Shown here: positions 27,691 through 38,900 of the stretch, in pieces
Layout: each line of letters opens with the position of its first letter
Numbering within the stretch: position 1 is the stretch's first letter
From: Acridotheres tristis
Lineage: Eukaryota > Chordata > Aves > Passeriformes > Sturnidae
Assembly: GCA_037013685.1 (NCBI GenBank)
Contig: CM072884.1
Span: forward strand, 108,912,048 to 108,976,047
Direction: 5' to 3'
Length of the DNA: 64,000 nt
Made by a program: the position numbers and the translations under genes
The notes under the pieces: model-generated
What the model saw: the letters and a program-made list of their open reading frames with translations, nothing else
Databases searched by the model: none
What the model was told of the DNA's origin: nothing

Positions 27691-29051
27691 GTGCTGTGAA
27701 TTCAGGGACAGCTCTGGCCAGGCAAGAGCCTTGGTCTCACTTTGTCTGAGAAACAACATTCACCTTAGTCATGTCTCACACTCATGAGTATCACAGCAGA
27801 GAAATATCATGAAAATACAGCCATGGATGGTGTTGGGAGTGGAAGCACAAAGAAAATGCAAACTCTGAGAGCCTCAGTAAGGCTGAAAAGGTGATGTCAC
27901 ACGTCCAGTTTCTTTCACTGAAGTTGAAGGAGGACTTCTGGCTGCAGTTAGCAGCAGTTTAACCAGGAGTAGTAAAGGCACCCTCAGCAGGAGAGAGGAA
28001 GGAAGAGTCATGCACTTATGCCAGTTTCACTGAAATCCCTACAGAAGGAACAAAGAACTAAAAACAGAAAAAAATAAGTATATCATAGGAAGAGCAATCA
28101 CTTTTACATGCTTCTATTAGCTATGCTAGACACTGAAAACAAAGTAAGGTACTTCACTCAGAATAAGGTAACAGAGACAAGTATGTGGGGTTTTTTCTTT
28201 TAATTTATTTTAAAGGTGTCCATATACAAAACCAAGTAGCATGACAAAAATAAGAGGAACCAGAAGTACCTGCCCACAAAGGGGATTTCAACATGGCAAA
28301 GTTTAACTGAAACACAGTGGGGAAGTGAAACTAAATAGGAGAGGGTTTTGATGCTAAACATTAGGTTGATCTGCTCTTTAATTCTTTATAGTGTTTGTCA
28401 TATACACAGTTGGGGCAGACATACCTTATTCTGACATGAGCCCTTAAGGGTGAGCAACCATAAACAGGGGAACAAAGCAATGCTATAAAAGCTGCTGATA
28501 TGTTACTACTGCTAAAGCTAAATGAGCCACAAAAAACACTGCAGAGAATAACTTATTACCACTTTCAGGAACTCTGTGCATATGCTGGCCAGGACTCAGG
28601 AGGTTATATGGAATGAAACATCAGTAACATCTCTGAGAATTTGCCAGTTAATTTAAAGAAGACTCAGCTATATCAAAGTCCCTACTGATTCTGCAATATC
28701 AGAGATGCAGATACCAACAGACTGGCACTGAGGAAAACAACATAAAGCAAAGGATAAATACTCATTCAGCCTTAACAAGCAGTTTTCAAACCTATCTAGA
28801 CAATCCACAGTTATTTCAATAGAGAGTGATTAATTGTGCCAATTACTGGCTGTTGGTAATTGTCTCTACATTTTTACTTAAGGTACAAATGCCTAAGTGA
28901 ATGTGTATTTTTTGAGAACAGTCAGGCTGACAAGTATTGAGGGGCTGTCTACATTAGACATTGTAATGAACAGCTTTATAGTCCCTTTAGAGGTCCGAAC
29001 AACCTGGTGAAAACCTAAGTTTGATGTAAAAAAAAAGAAACAACACACAGT
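27691..29051. other. Downstream flank of the miR-221/222 host gene
   Basis: No gene or repeat recognised. The right end (about 29010-29050) supplies a GT/T-rich stretch on the minus strand, CTGTGTGTTGTTTC followed by a T run, placed where a downstream polyadenylation element should lie for the signal at 29068-29073. Confidence 0.5.
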
Positions 29052-29067
29052 TCTTTGCATGAGAAGT

Positions 29068-29073
29068 TTTATT
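29068..29073 (-). terminator. Polyadenylation signal of the host transcript
   Basis: AATAAA on the minus strand (within CAAATAAAACTTCTC). It is followed after about 20 bases by CTGTGTGTTGTTTC and a T run, a good downstream element. It would close the terminal exon about 940 bases beyond the miR-221 hairpin. Confidence 0.65.
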
Positions 29074-30021
29074 TGTTTTAACAAAATACACAGTTTTTAA
29101 CAGGAGCACTCACTTAGGAGCCCTTCAGCCTCCTGAGTATTGCCCTTTCAGAGGAAGGGTTCTGGATGCCTGCTGATCTAAAATCACCTTTGTAAAGTCC
29201 AGACAAGCTTAGCCAAACCATCCATTCCTTCCCAGCAGGAATCACAGCCAGCACAACTCTCCTGATTTCCACAGGGAAATGGCATGGAGCTCACCAGCAA
29301 AGGGTTAACAGCACAGACATGTGGAGCTTCCCCATTTACTGCTGTGGCTGCAGACCAGGTCTGGAAGGACAACAGTCCCCTGCTATTCCAGGCCCAATGT
29401 TCTCAAACTGAAACTGCCCTTTTTCTCACTATGTGGCTGGATATGATGCACAAGTGAAGCATATTAGGTTTGGTACCACTAAGTGACAAGAGATCCAGCT
29501 GGAATCAGCACTCCAGACATTATCTTATTCCCCCCATTTATTTCTAGACACTTTCTGTATATAAGTCACACTATACACAGCATACTTTTTAAAAAAAGTC
29601 AGGCCTATAAATAGCTCCCCACTACTCCCTTCTCCAAAGAGAATTCCATAACTGCACAGCACACACATATATAGCTTTCCATCTGAAGATTTTTGGGGGA
29701 AAAAAAAAAGTGAAGCACCATTACCAAGGGAAACTAATGGTTACTCAGAAAGCAGGCATTAGCTTCTGCCTGACATCAACTCGTGTTCAGGTGTCTCCAC
29801 ACTTCAATTCCTTGAAGTTTTATTCTCTTAAATAATATCAGATCTACCCTGTATCCAAGCTCCAGTTGACACCAGCTGGATCCCTTATGTGACAAGAGAG
29901 GGGGAGGCAGCAACTGGGCATGAATTGCACTGTCTTCCTCAGAGACATAAGGGAGGTAATTTGACCCAAAAAAAAAAAAAAAAAAGTAGATAACCCTCCA
30001 CTTTGTATTTCCAGGCAGCTG

Positions 30022-30044
30022 GAAACCCAGCAGACAATGTAGCT
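30022..30044 (-). ncRNA. MIR221: Mature miR-221-3p (guide strand)
   Basis: Reads AGCTACATTGTCTGCTGGGT then TTC, identical over 23 bases to vertebrate miR-221-3p. The seed GCTACAT is the same as in miR-222-3p. Confidence 0.97.
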
Positions 30045-30062
30045 GTTGCTTAACAAACACAG

Positions 30063-30084
30063 AAATCTACATTGTATGCCAGGT
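30063..30084 (-). ncRNA. MIR221: miR-221-5p (passenger strand)
   Basis: Reads ACCTGGCATACAATGTAGAT then TT, identical to the known miR-221-5p strand, with the loop directly downstream. Confidence 0.93.
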
Positions 30085-30534
30085 TCATGCCCCAAACCTG
30101 GACAGTCTTCACACAGAACTGGTAAAAACCAGTTATGCACACCCAGTTCACAGCACGGTTTCCTCCCTTAACACACTGCAGGAATGCAATCAGCAAAGGT
30201 GTTCCAATACCTTCCCTTTGCAGGAGAGATCCAAGAGCCTTCACTAAAAATTGTGAAGTCCAGCTATCTTCTTAGCTCAAATTTGCTAATATTCTCATTG
30301 GTTTTGACTACTGTAAAGCCCAGGACTAGGCTACAAGAAAGGCTGTTGCTTTTCAATCCAATATCCAGGTGTTTAATCTGATCCCCACTGTGAAGCAGAT
30401 CCAACAGATATCCAATCCTTTATTTGGGGCCACACCTCAGGTGTTAAACTTGCTCGCACTGTGAACTTGTTCTGCACCCAGGAGAGGAGACAAATCCAAC
30501 AAAAAGTCTAGACAGGAGGCAGGAGATGTCATCA

Positions 30535-30558
30535 GAGACCCAGTAGCCAGATGTAGCT
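30535..30558 (-). ncRNA. MIR222: Mature miR-222-3p (guide strand)
   Basis: The plus strand carries the exact complement of AGCTACATCTGGCTACTGGG plus the next four bases TCTC, identical to human miR-222-3p as I know it. The seed GCTACAT is shared with miR-221-3p. The usual 21-base form would be 30538-30558. Confidence 0.97.
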
Positions 30559-30573
30559 GCTGATTGTAAAGAC

Positions 30574-30595
30574 AGAATCTACACTGACTACTGAG
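30574..30595 (-). ncRNA. MIR222: miR-222-5p (passenger strand)
   Basis: Begins CTCAGTAGTCAGTGTAGATT and ends CT. Compared with the human 5p strand it has T for C at positions 9 and 20. The first change turns a C-G pair of the stem into a U-G wobble, so the hairpin is kept. Confidence 0.9.
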
Positions 30596-30849
30596 CGACT
30601 GATGGGCAACTACAGGTTCTGAGTTGATTGATCCACAGCATTAATCCAAAACGACCTGCAGAAACAACCAGGAAAAAAAAATTAAAATCAGTATGTGACA
30701 GAGTTCTGTAGATTAGCCTTTGTAAACAAAGAATTTTCAACCATTGGTATCACACAGGTTTTCTTGTGGACAGCAAACAGAAAAGTGTGTTGCCAGAACA
30801 ATCACCTCAGGTATGCAGCCATTGGCTTTTAGAGTTAAACAGTACTCAC

Positions 30850-30908
30850 AGTGTTCTTACATCTTGATTCTGAAATAAACTCTTTCATCCCCATACATTA
30901 CTGAAGAC
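30850..30908 (-). ncRNA. MIR222HG: Candidate 59-nt internal exon
   Basis: The acceptor is TTATTTGCTTTTTGGGGGCAG with a T-rich tract, and the donor is ACT followed by GTGAGTACTG. An alternative donor GTAAGA lies inside it (CAAGAT then GTAAGA). One frame is open for 16 codons and then stops at TAA, so it is not a coding exon that continues. It lies about 195 bases from the terminal exon, so if used it would define a very short last intron. Confidence 0.4.
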
Positions 30909-33706
30909 CTGCCCCCAAAAAGCAAATAATAAGAACCGCTCACAAATGTGAAGTAGAATAATTACAGAACCAAAGTCACATTAAGTTTCTTCTTAAGCCT
31001 CCAACAATACTGTACAAAATGACAAAAAAAACATGAATTATGCAAAACCAGGCTGTTCTTAGTCTGTCAGAAAGGGTATTCAGTAAACAAAAGTAAATTT
31101 ATAGGCATGCAGGCAATCCTGGAATGGGAAAACATATCCCACACTGTAGTGGGGAAAAAAAGTACAGCTCCTGTGTAATTTAGCAGAGACAAGGAAAGAT
31201 GCTTAGAGTCAGTTTCTATTAGAAATCAGTCCAGCACATCAAGTCTTTGCATGGTGGTTTGAAATTCTTTTATCTCTGTTAAATGAAGAATTCCTGGCTC
31301 CTCTCTGCCCCAGCACAGTGCAGCACTTCTGAGCAAAATCCCAGTGGATGCATGCCCAGCTTGGCCTTCCAGCGGTGCCTGAAATGCACTCAGGGAGCTC
31401 CTTGAAGTCTTGTAGGTGTCAAGACTTTCATTGCAAGAAATGTCATTATTGGTAAAAAAAAAAAAAACCACACCACACACCCATCAAGTTAGAACTGCTC
31501 ATTAAATATTTCAAGTATTTGCTTAAATATAACATTTATCTGGGAACTGGGAAGACTTTAAACTTCAATGACAGTTTTTTAATAGCCATCAGCCTGCCAA
31601 GTGGTTTTTTTTCCCCTTCTTTTTAAACACAGAACCATAACCAACTGTAAGAATTTTAATGTATTTTTAATTTTTTTTAAGCACTTTTACCACTAATGTT
31701 TGATTAGATTATAGCAATATCAGCAGTGATTCAAGACTGGTCAATTGCAAAGGAAATAAGAGAACAGCTTGCTATCAGATACTTCTGGAAGAGTGGTAGT
31801 CACTATGCCCCCATTGTAACAGAATCATGCATGCACTGCTGAACTTTTTTCCACAATAGGGTTTCTCAAATAGCATTTATTAATGATGAACAAGCATGAT
31901 TTATGTACAGTACCTATGCCAACCTCTGGAGCTTGCAGAACAGGGAGGTTTCCCAGGAATAAGTACCAGAGGCACAAGAGCAGTGGCACTGAAGCTGGGA
32001 ATTGAACACGGGCACTTCTCAGTGATTTGCACAACTCACTCATTGCAACCTGTCTGCTTCTCCCTCATTCTGTAGGCAACAATTTCACCCTTCCCTGGCT
32101 TCAATCCTCCTCAAGACAAGCCAACATAACCCACTGCAGTATTGCCACCATGCTGCAGCTTAGAGCTAAAGTCATTTCCAACCTCAGAGCACAACACCCC
32201 AGCTTCCCTCTCAGCCAGGGCATAGCAGAATTCAGGAGGCAAAGGATCATTCCTCCTGAAACAGAGGCAGACAAAGCTTTTACACCACAGGCACTTTGGG
32301 CTCGGGGCCACTCAGAGGAAACATCTCCCTTTCCATCCTCAGTCAAGCAGGTTCTGGAACAAGCCAGAGAAAAAGCACAGTCACCAACTGCAAGGAGAGG
32401 CCAAGAGGCTCAGGAGCAGCTTTACAAGACTTTTGGTGGTATAAGTGTTACTTTTAAACTAGAAAGTTTTATTTTAATGAAAAAGCTTTTGATTTGTTAC
32501 ATCATCAACTATTCTGTGAGTTTTAGCCAGAGCCCCTGCAACTCAAAGAGGAAAAGTAAGGTGAGGGATGAGCAGAGCCTTGAACCCCAATACCACCTTC
32601 TGTTTTAGGGCAGGTGATGCTGAGGGGCAGCTGTTGAGCAGTTTTGTAAGGACCCTCAGAGTTCTGAAGTTCCCCCAGACCTCTAAGGATGCCCATTACA
32701 CCCAGGTCCATTCCAGCCCTAACCAGGGCAGCAGGAAAAAGTCCAACTCTTCAGATGACAAAGAGCTGGGTGACTTCACATTCAGAGCTCCTGCAGGAAG
32801 GGAAAGGGAGGAGGTTTGTGAACACAGATGCAGGAGCTCTTTGCACACTGAAGCCTCAAGCTGTACCATAATCCTGAGCACTGCCTCAGTTTGGTATTTG
32901 TGCAGACAGGAGTCTCACTGCTTCATGAAAGCAAGAAATACCAAGTTACTGAAAAAAACCACACCATCTGTCATCCTCTAAATCCAACAGGCAAAGCTTT
33001 TGACACTGGTGAACTGTTCTAATATAAAGGTTTATTGCCAAAAAAAGCAAGATGCAACTGAGCCCATCACCATATCATGCTAAAATAGAAAACAACTGGA
33101 TATGTGTTGTGCATTAAACACAAAGGCAGGTGATCAGAAAACTTGTCAATCACCTAACTCACACCTTTACTGGTTGAATCAAGGTATGCTTAATATGATT
33201 GAATAATCTTCAAGTGCATCAATCAGGGCAAGAAACAACAGATGCATAGGCCACCATTCTTTGTCTGGTTCGGATTAAACAAGTTTTAAAATCAAAGGTC
33301 TAGATCTGGAATTGATAGGGAAGGGAACAATCAGGTTCTCATCAAACAGCTCTACTGTGAGAGTTACATCATGGGCTGATACATTCTAAGCAAAGGGATG
33401 GCACTGACAAGTATTAAAATCTGTACTGAAAGGGGATGGAAAGCTATTCATTACAAATATTTTGGTGGGTGGGGAAAGGGAGAAGGGAAATACCAATTAC
33501 TTGTGTTTGGACAATAGCTCTTCCCATGAAGCTACTGAAATTGGTAAAATGTTATTGACCTGGACAGCACAGCCAGAGGTGTCAAGTGAACTGAACACAA
33601 AGAAATAGGCACCATTTTACTGGTTTGTTTAGAATCCATACTGTGATATTTACAAGTGGGGAAGCTAGATGCTTTTAACAAAAATAATTAAAAAAAAAAT
33701 CATTAC

Positions 33707-33754
33707 CTGGATGCCAGCTTCAGTAGCTTCCCAAACAAAAGCAAGCTAGCATCC
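33707..33754 (-). ncRNA. MIR222HG: Candidate 48-nt internal exon
   Basis: The acceptor is GCTCTGGACTTGCAG and the donor is ATCCAG followed by GTAATG. The tract before the acceptor is only moderately pyrimidine-rich. One frame joins in register to the terminal exon and gives a 30-codon open stretch. That frame is stopped if the 63-nt exon at 34608-34670 is spliced in, in the frame that exon leaves open, so I treat it as non-coding. Confidence 0.4.
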
Positions 33755-34607
33755 CTGCAAGTCCAGAGCTGACAGTTTCACTGCGATTTAATAAAGCCAT
33801 CACCAAGGACAGCCAAAACACAATTTAGTACACTGGCATGGCAGTTGAAGAAATATTTCCACATGCTTAATGCACAACACAATGGAATTTCAGCATTTAC
33901 CAAGCATGCCAAGAACTTTTAATTACCTAATACGAATTTAGGCAAAGAGCCATTCTGTCTTAAGTTTTGAATTCAGTAAAACAGATCAGTGCATTGTTTC
34001 AAGCAAGTAGGCACAGAGTTTATAAAGGAAATGCATAACCGTGGATTCAGCTCTGCACTGCAATACATACCACCTAGCAAAACGGGAAAGTTAATCAAGG
34101 CAGTAACTTTTCTTTTTTAAAAGCCCACAGTAATGACACAGAAGGTGAAACCAACATTAAATACAGGTGTCCAATTAAAACTCATTCTCACACACATGAA
34201 TTCCTCTGCAGTTACATAATTACACCAGAGCCAGGATATCTCTGCAGCAAAGCATGTTTTCAGTGATCCCAGCTCCTGCATACCTCAGACCCTGTGACTG
34301 TAGTGGTCAAACCCATTCAGACCAGCTGATGGTCACTTGACTCTCTGCACTATTTATACATTGCTCTATGAAGTGAAGCTTCTGATTGGGCTGAATAGAC
34401 TTATGAAAATCCTGCCCAAGACATTTCTTAAATTGCTTTGCCAGACAGCACTAGTATGAGCAGGCCTGGGGAGGTACAGAGTTGGCACAGCCTTCTAAAA
34501 CAACTTCCTAAAGGCAAAACCACTCTCATTCTCAAAGGCCAGCTAACTAACTTGTTTAAAATTCGATTGCTGATAAATGCAAACAGTTACCTTTAACCAG
34601 GACTTAC

Positions 34608-34670
34608 TTTCGCATTGACCTCACAGACATGGTCTTTGAGGGACTTGATACAGATACAAAACTGGCTTAG
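34608..34670 (-). ncRNA. MIR222HG: Candidate 63-nt internal exon
   Basis: The acceptor is GGATTTTTTGCAG (six T's directly before GCAG) and the donor is the consensus AAA then GTAAGT. A second donor, AAAG then GTAACT, lies 17 bases downstream. The exon is open in one frame through all 21 codons, but no homology was recognised and the neighbouring candidate exons do not extend that frame beyond a few codons. Confidence 0.5.
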
Positions 34671-35890
34671 CTGCAAAAAATCCATAAAGGACGTTGTAAA
34701 TAATTACTTATTTGAGCATGCAAAAAATGACCAAGCCAAGCTGTTGACTAATTCAACATAGGATTTACAGCCATAATAAAACAGGTCTCACAAGGAGTTC
34801 AGCAAACTGTTCACAAAATTGATGGAATAATGAAGCCTGCAGCTTTGAAGAATGGCACAAAACAACCATGGAAGGGTCTAAGCATGAGTTAAGGTCCTTT
34901 AGCTAGGGGCTTCTGTATGCTAGGAAGTAATGAACTAAGCTCCTATAATGCCTGCATTAGGACCACACTGTTCTGCAAGTGAGTAACAGTCAGTTGTCAG
35001 CTATTGTTAGTGCATGCTCATACCCCAGTGCATTGTAACTGTCCTCTGGATGGTAATAGAATGTGAGAAACTGAATTAACTTATTCATCAAATCACAGTT
35101 TTATGAGCAGTAAAGTAGAATTTTATATAAAGGCAGCCAACAGTGCTGGTAAAGTTTCTGTTTAGGCACACAGTGTTAAACAAACACCTTGCCAGAGGAT
35201 TCCAGCTCAGTTTTTTACAAGACTTATGGAAGGCAGCGCTGTGCACATGAAAGGTATCAGAGAAACACCCACAGCCAGACCTGCCTGCATGCACACAAAC
35301 CAAACACTTCCAAGCACAAGGGAGGGTTACAGTGCAGGAGACTGCTAAAGCACAGAAAGGTGAAAAAAAAAAAAAAGTGAAAAAAATCTGTGCGCCCTGG
35401 GTTCCCTTCAGCAGTCACAACCCCTGGGCCACTGCAATAGGTTTGCCAGACTCACTGCACTGGAGCATTTCAGGCACACATCAGGGTGTAGAACAGACCC
35501 AACCCAGCCATTCAAGAAGCAAATAGCTGGTGCTCACAGCATATCAATATTGGTGTAGTAGAGATGTTAAGGATTCAACAGCTGACAAAGAATTATTTTA
35601 GCAGTTTCTTAGTTAGCTTAATTCTCTTTTTCTAAGCAGCATGCATGCACCTTGCAACAGCACACCCCCAGCATGCCAAGTATCAACAATTTGACTAGCA
35701 ATGCAGCTGAAACATGAGTAGGAACTAAATGGGTAATCACAAAAGACTGGATTTTAGTGCAGATATGATTCAGCTTAATTTAAGACTAAACAGTAATAAA
35801 TTCTGATGCTGGGTGAAATTACTTTAACGAGCCTCTCTCAATACCCCTACAGCACATAATCTTTAATGGCTGGGCTCTGAAAGCCCTTAC

Positions 35891-35942
35891 CATGCAATTC
35901 AATTCAAGCTACCATGCAGTTCCACCCTCTGTAGTACCCAGT
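35891..35942 (-). ncRNA. MIR222HG: Candidate 52-nt internal exon
   Basis: The acceptor is GGCCCCTTTTTTCCACACAG and the donor is GCATG followed by GTAAGG, so both sites look strong. All three frames contain a stop, so it can only be non-coding. Whether it is used cannot be told from sequence. Confidence 0.42.
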
Positions 35943-38900
35943 CTGTGTGGAAAAAAGGGGCCCTCATCTTTAGTAACACTTATTTATTCGTGCTGGATAT
36001 TTAACACACAGAAAATATCAGGGAAAGAAAATACCAGCATGAAACGGCAAGCACCTAGTAAACAAGTGAAAGCATACCAGTGATGAGACCAGTTTGATCC
36101 AGAAGTTAGGTAACAAGCCAAGTGCCAACTATTTCTAAGACTAACTCGTTGCACTGACAGTGTGATTCCCTTCTGTATCCTTCTCAAGGACCTACTTTAA
36201 AGATAATTGCTCTTCTAAGTGCAGTTAGTATGTACTTCAGAGGAGAACAGCATTTGTGTTACTTGAACTTCACAAAATAAGGCACTTGATTAGTCCATTA
36301 TGGAGGTGATGTGACAAAGGTACCTGGTGCTGTATCACACCCTAATATGCAATAAGAGGGTGGTGAATAAAATTAACTCACTGTCTTGCTGGCCACCATC
36401 TCCTACTTGCCTTCCTGCAAATTCAACTGATCAAGGTAAACACACCCTTGTCCCCCTTTCAGTCAAGTGCAATATGAAACTTAAAACATCTATGCTGAGA
36501 ACTTCAAATGTCTCTGATCACCTCCCTGTGCTATAGAGAAGCAGCTCTGGCCCCCAGGCAGACCTAGATAAGTGGGGAAATAAACTAAAGTAGCTATCTA
36601 AATAGGTGTTTTAAATCAATTAATTGTAAACCTAAAGGATTATGAACGTGGACTACAAGCATGGTTTGGGCATTGCTGTGCCTTATGAATCAGAGGTACT
36701 CAATTTATCCCTCCAAGCTGGGAAGTTTAAATGGCAGCCACCTTTCTCCCCTGATAGATGCTAGAAACATCCCAAAAATCAGAGCAAGTCCACCCAATCC
36801 ATCTTAGTTATCTTAGACAGCAGCAATATTTAACCTGGAAACACAGGTTAGGGGGCAAGGTACAAGTGTGAAAGAAAATGCAGAGTTTACAGCTTCAACA
36901 AAATATACATAAAGTCGTAAGGTGGACATTAAAAAAAAAAAATCACAGGGGAATTAAAGCCCTCAGAAGCATGGAAATCTGAACATAATGCCCAGACTAC
37001 AATGCAGATGCAGTTAAGGTCTTCAAAAAACTTTGAAATTAAATCAGAATTGATGTTTTAGATAAGTGTTCCACAAATCACTAAGATGAAGCACCTTTCA
37101 ATAACCAAAAATAAGGCACACAATTCTTCAAGTGTTAAGAAACCTTTGCAAGAGGCATCTGAAAGCCAAGGGCACATTTTATCTTGCCTGAAGATTATCA
37201 CATGACAAGAGCATGCTCTGTGCCACAGAGACGTAAATGTGTGTTTATCCCACAGCTCACATGACTTTGCTTCCTTCAGACCATAAACGGTGAAGAGAAA
37301 TACATTTAGCAGAAGACCAACAGGTAGAATATACTAAGCAGCTTTATAAAATAGGCATCTATTCTACAGAACCCAGGGTAATATTTACTGCTATTAAACC
37401 TTCATAAACTAAGTCACCAGCAAGTCACACGCAGGTTACAAACACCAATTCATGCACTCTAGATAGGCAATATTCTGTATTAACTTAGGAGAAAGAAGGA
37501 ATAGTGGTGTGTAAGGGACAGTTGCATCAGTGCTTTTGAAGTTTGTAAGATTCCTGTTCCAAACTGGTACTCCCAGGAACACTGAGGAAGACATCACATA
37601 GTTCTAGCTTTGACCAGCAGAGGAGTTTAAGCTACACACAGAACTGAGGTAAGCAAGAAGATTGTGTTCTACTGAAACAACCATTTAAATGAAGATGCCC
37701 TGCTCCTTCCACATAAATACACGCACTTCACTGGAGTGATCAGGTAAACAAGGACAAAACAAATGCCTTGGCAGAGGAGATAGATGGCTGTTAGTACTGC
37801 TTTACCTTCTTTGAGCATTTCAGCAAAAGGCCTGTTTGGATCTGGGACTGTATTACATAGGCCACCAGCAGAGTTATGCAATAAGGCCATTAACATTTGA
37901 GTGACATGTGTAAGTCAAAGCCAGGCTGCTCTCTCATGCTTCACATCATAATTAGATAAATCAGATAATTAAGAGGGAGTCAAAACACGGGGCTGCATCC
38001 ATCAGTGCAAAAGCAGCTTGCACACAGCAAGTCTAATCAGTAAACTTCTAGAAAATGTCACAGTAACTCTGGTAAAAAAAGCACAAAAGTCTGGGGTAAG
38101 TCTTAAACGGGATCCTGAAGAAAAACCACAAATCTACGACCTTAGTAGGTTGAAAAAAATTCATCATTATGATATTAAAACTTAACTTTGACTTTATCCC
38201 CTTTTTAAAAAAGGGGAAATACAGAATCTGGAAGAGAAGACTGAACTTACAGAAATATTTTGTGCAAGTGATATAACTCCCACGAAACAGAATAGAGGAG
38301 GAACCAGCTGGAGAAGCATCTTCTCTCATGGCAGATACAATCTCCAGGCTGTTTTACCCACTCAGAATCTTGCCAAGATTATCATTTAGTTTTTCCATAA
38401 CATGAACTGTTTTTAGATCAACCAAGAAAAAGGCAAAAATTAGCCCAGGACTGTTGTGTAAGATGTGACTGGAAAGAACAGAAAAGTAACTCACTCAAGT
38501 ATCCAGTTAATTGGGATACCTCAAGATTCTCAGGAATACTCAAAAATTCAAAAGTATATCCAGGACAAACCAGAAGAAATACTGTCCTTCACCACGGTGA
38601 CCTTAAAATGAAGGCAAATTTATTCAGGGCAGGCAGTGACTGTGGTGACAGGAATTCACAATACTGAGAAAAAAGAATAAGGACGAGCATACCAGTGGGT
38701 TTGAACACAGGGAAATCCTGGACAGTATGGAATATCAGTAATGTCTAATCTCCTATGGATTGCTAATAGGTTCAGGCTATGACAAAACAGCAGACCACAG
38801 CAATCATAAGGTGGTCTCAGTTTTGAGCTGTGCATTGAAGAGTATCTGCTATCAAAGCTCTGAGATTAACACCCTACTACTACAGCATGTAGTGGACAGT

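Larger units (their letters stand above)
30011..30101 (-). ncRNA. MIR221: miR-221 precursor hairpin
   Basis: The minus strand reads CCAGGTTTGGGGCATGA, then the 5p arm at 30063-30084, a loop around CTGTGTTTGTTAAGCAACAG, the 3p arm at 30022-30044, and CCAGCTGCCTGG. CCAGG (30097-30101) and CCTGG (30011-30015) close the stem, and ACAATGTAG pairs perfectly with CTACATTGT in its middle. The precursor differs from the human one mainly in the loop (TTTGTTAAGC against TTCGTTAGGC) and at the stem base. Like miR-222 it acts in the RNA-induced silencing complex; both come from one primary transcript. Drosha ends are inferred. Confidence 0.97.
30525..30610 (-). ncRNA. MIR222: miR-222 precursor hairpin
   Basis: The minus strand reads, in order: CCCATCAGTCG (lower stem), the 5p arm at 30574-30595, a loop around CTGTCTTTACAATCAGC, the 3p arm at 30535-30558, and CTGATGACATC (lower stem). 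CATCAG (30600-30605) pairs with CTGATG (30530-30535), and CAGTAGTCAG pairs with CTGGCTACTG over ten positions with one G-U wobble. Sequence and arm order match the vertebrate mir-222 precursor. miR-222 is an animal microRNA loaded into Argonaute that represses mRNAs such as the cell-cycle inhibitor p27Kip1 (CDKN1B) and KIT in mammals. It lies upstream of miR-221 in the same exon, as in mammals, and shares its seed. The exact Drosha cut sites are not visible from sequence. Confidence 0.97.
29052..30655 (-). ncRNA. MIR222HG: Terminal exon of the host transcript, carrying both hairpins
   Basis: On the minus strand the exon begins after TTTTTTTTCCTGGTTGTTTC followed by TGCAG, a nearly ideal acceptor with a long pyrimidine tract, and continues GTCGTTTTGGATTAATGC. 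miR-222 and then miR-221 follow, then about 960 bases of unremarkable sequence to AATAAA at 29068-29073. The proposed cleavage point is the CA about 16 bases further on. The frame (G)TCG TTT TGG... stays open for 14 codons to a TAG, but it runs into the miR-222 region and is not taken as coding. An 18-base A run on the plus strand (29968-29985) lies just 3' of the miR-221 hairpin. Confidence 0.75.

Noticed and set aside
30610..30655. Short C-terminus-like peptide made by joining 33707-33754 to the start of the terminal exon
   Set aside because: The frame agreement is a one-in-three chance over 30 codons, the peptide matches nothing I know, and the segment is the leader of the miR-222 hairpin.
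31825..32043. GGGAATTGAACACGGGCAC near 31997, resembling a tRNA T-arm
   Set aside because: The rest of a tRNA cloverleaf cannot be found around it, so it is a chance resemblance or an unrecognisable old SINE.
34608..34670. 63-nt exon first taken as coding, because its length is a multiple of three and it is open throughout
   Set aside because: Joining it to any neighbouring candidate exon meets a stop within a few codons, and the transcript carries the miR-221/222 hairpins, so a non-coding host explains it better.
37669..37896. 75-codon minus-strand frame with GTAAAG inside it, looking like an exon end
   Set aside because: The acceptor before it is weak and two different frames are equally open, so it cannot be told from chance.
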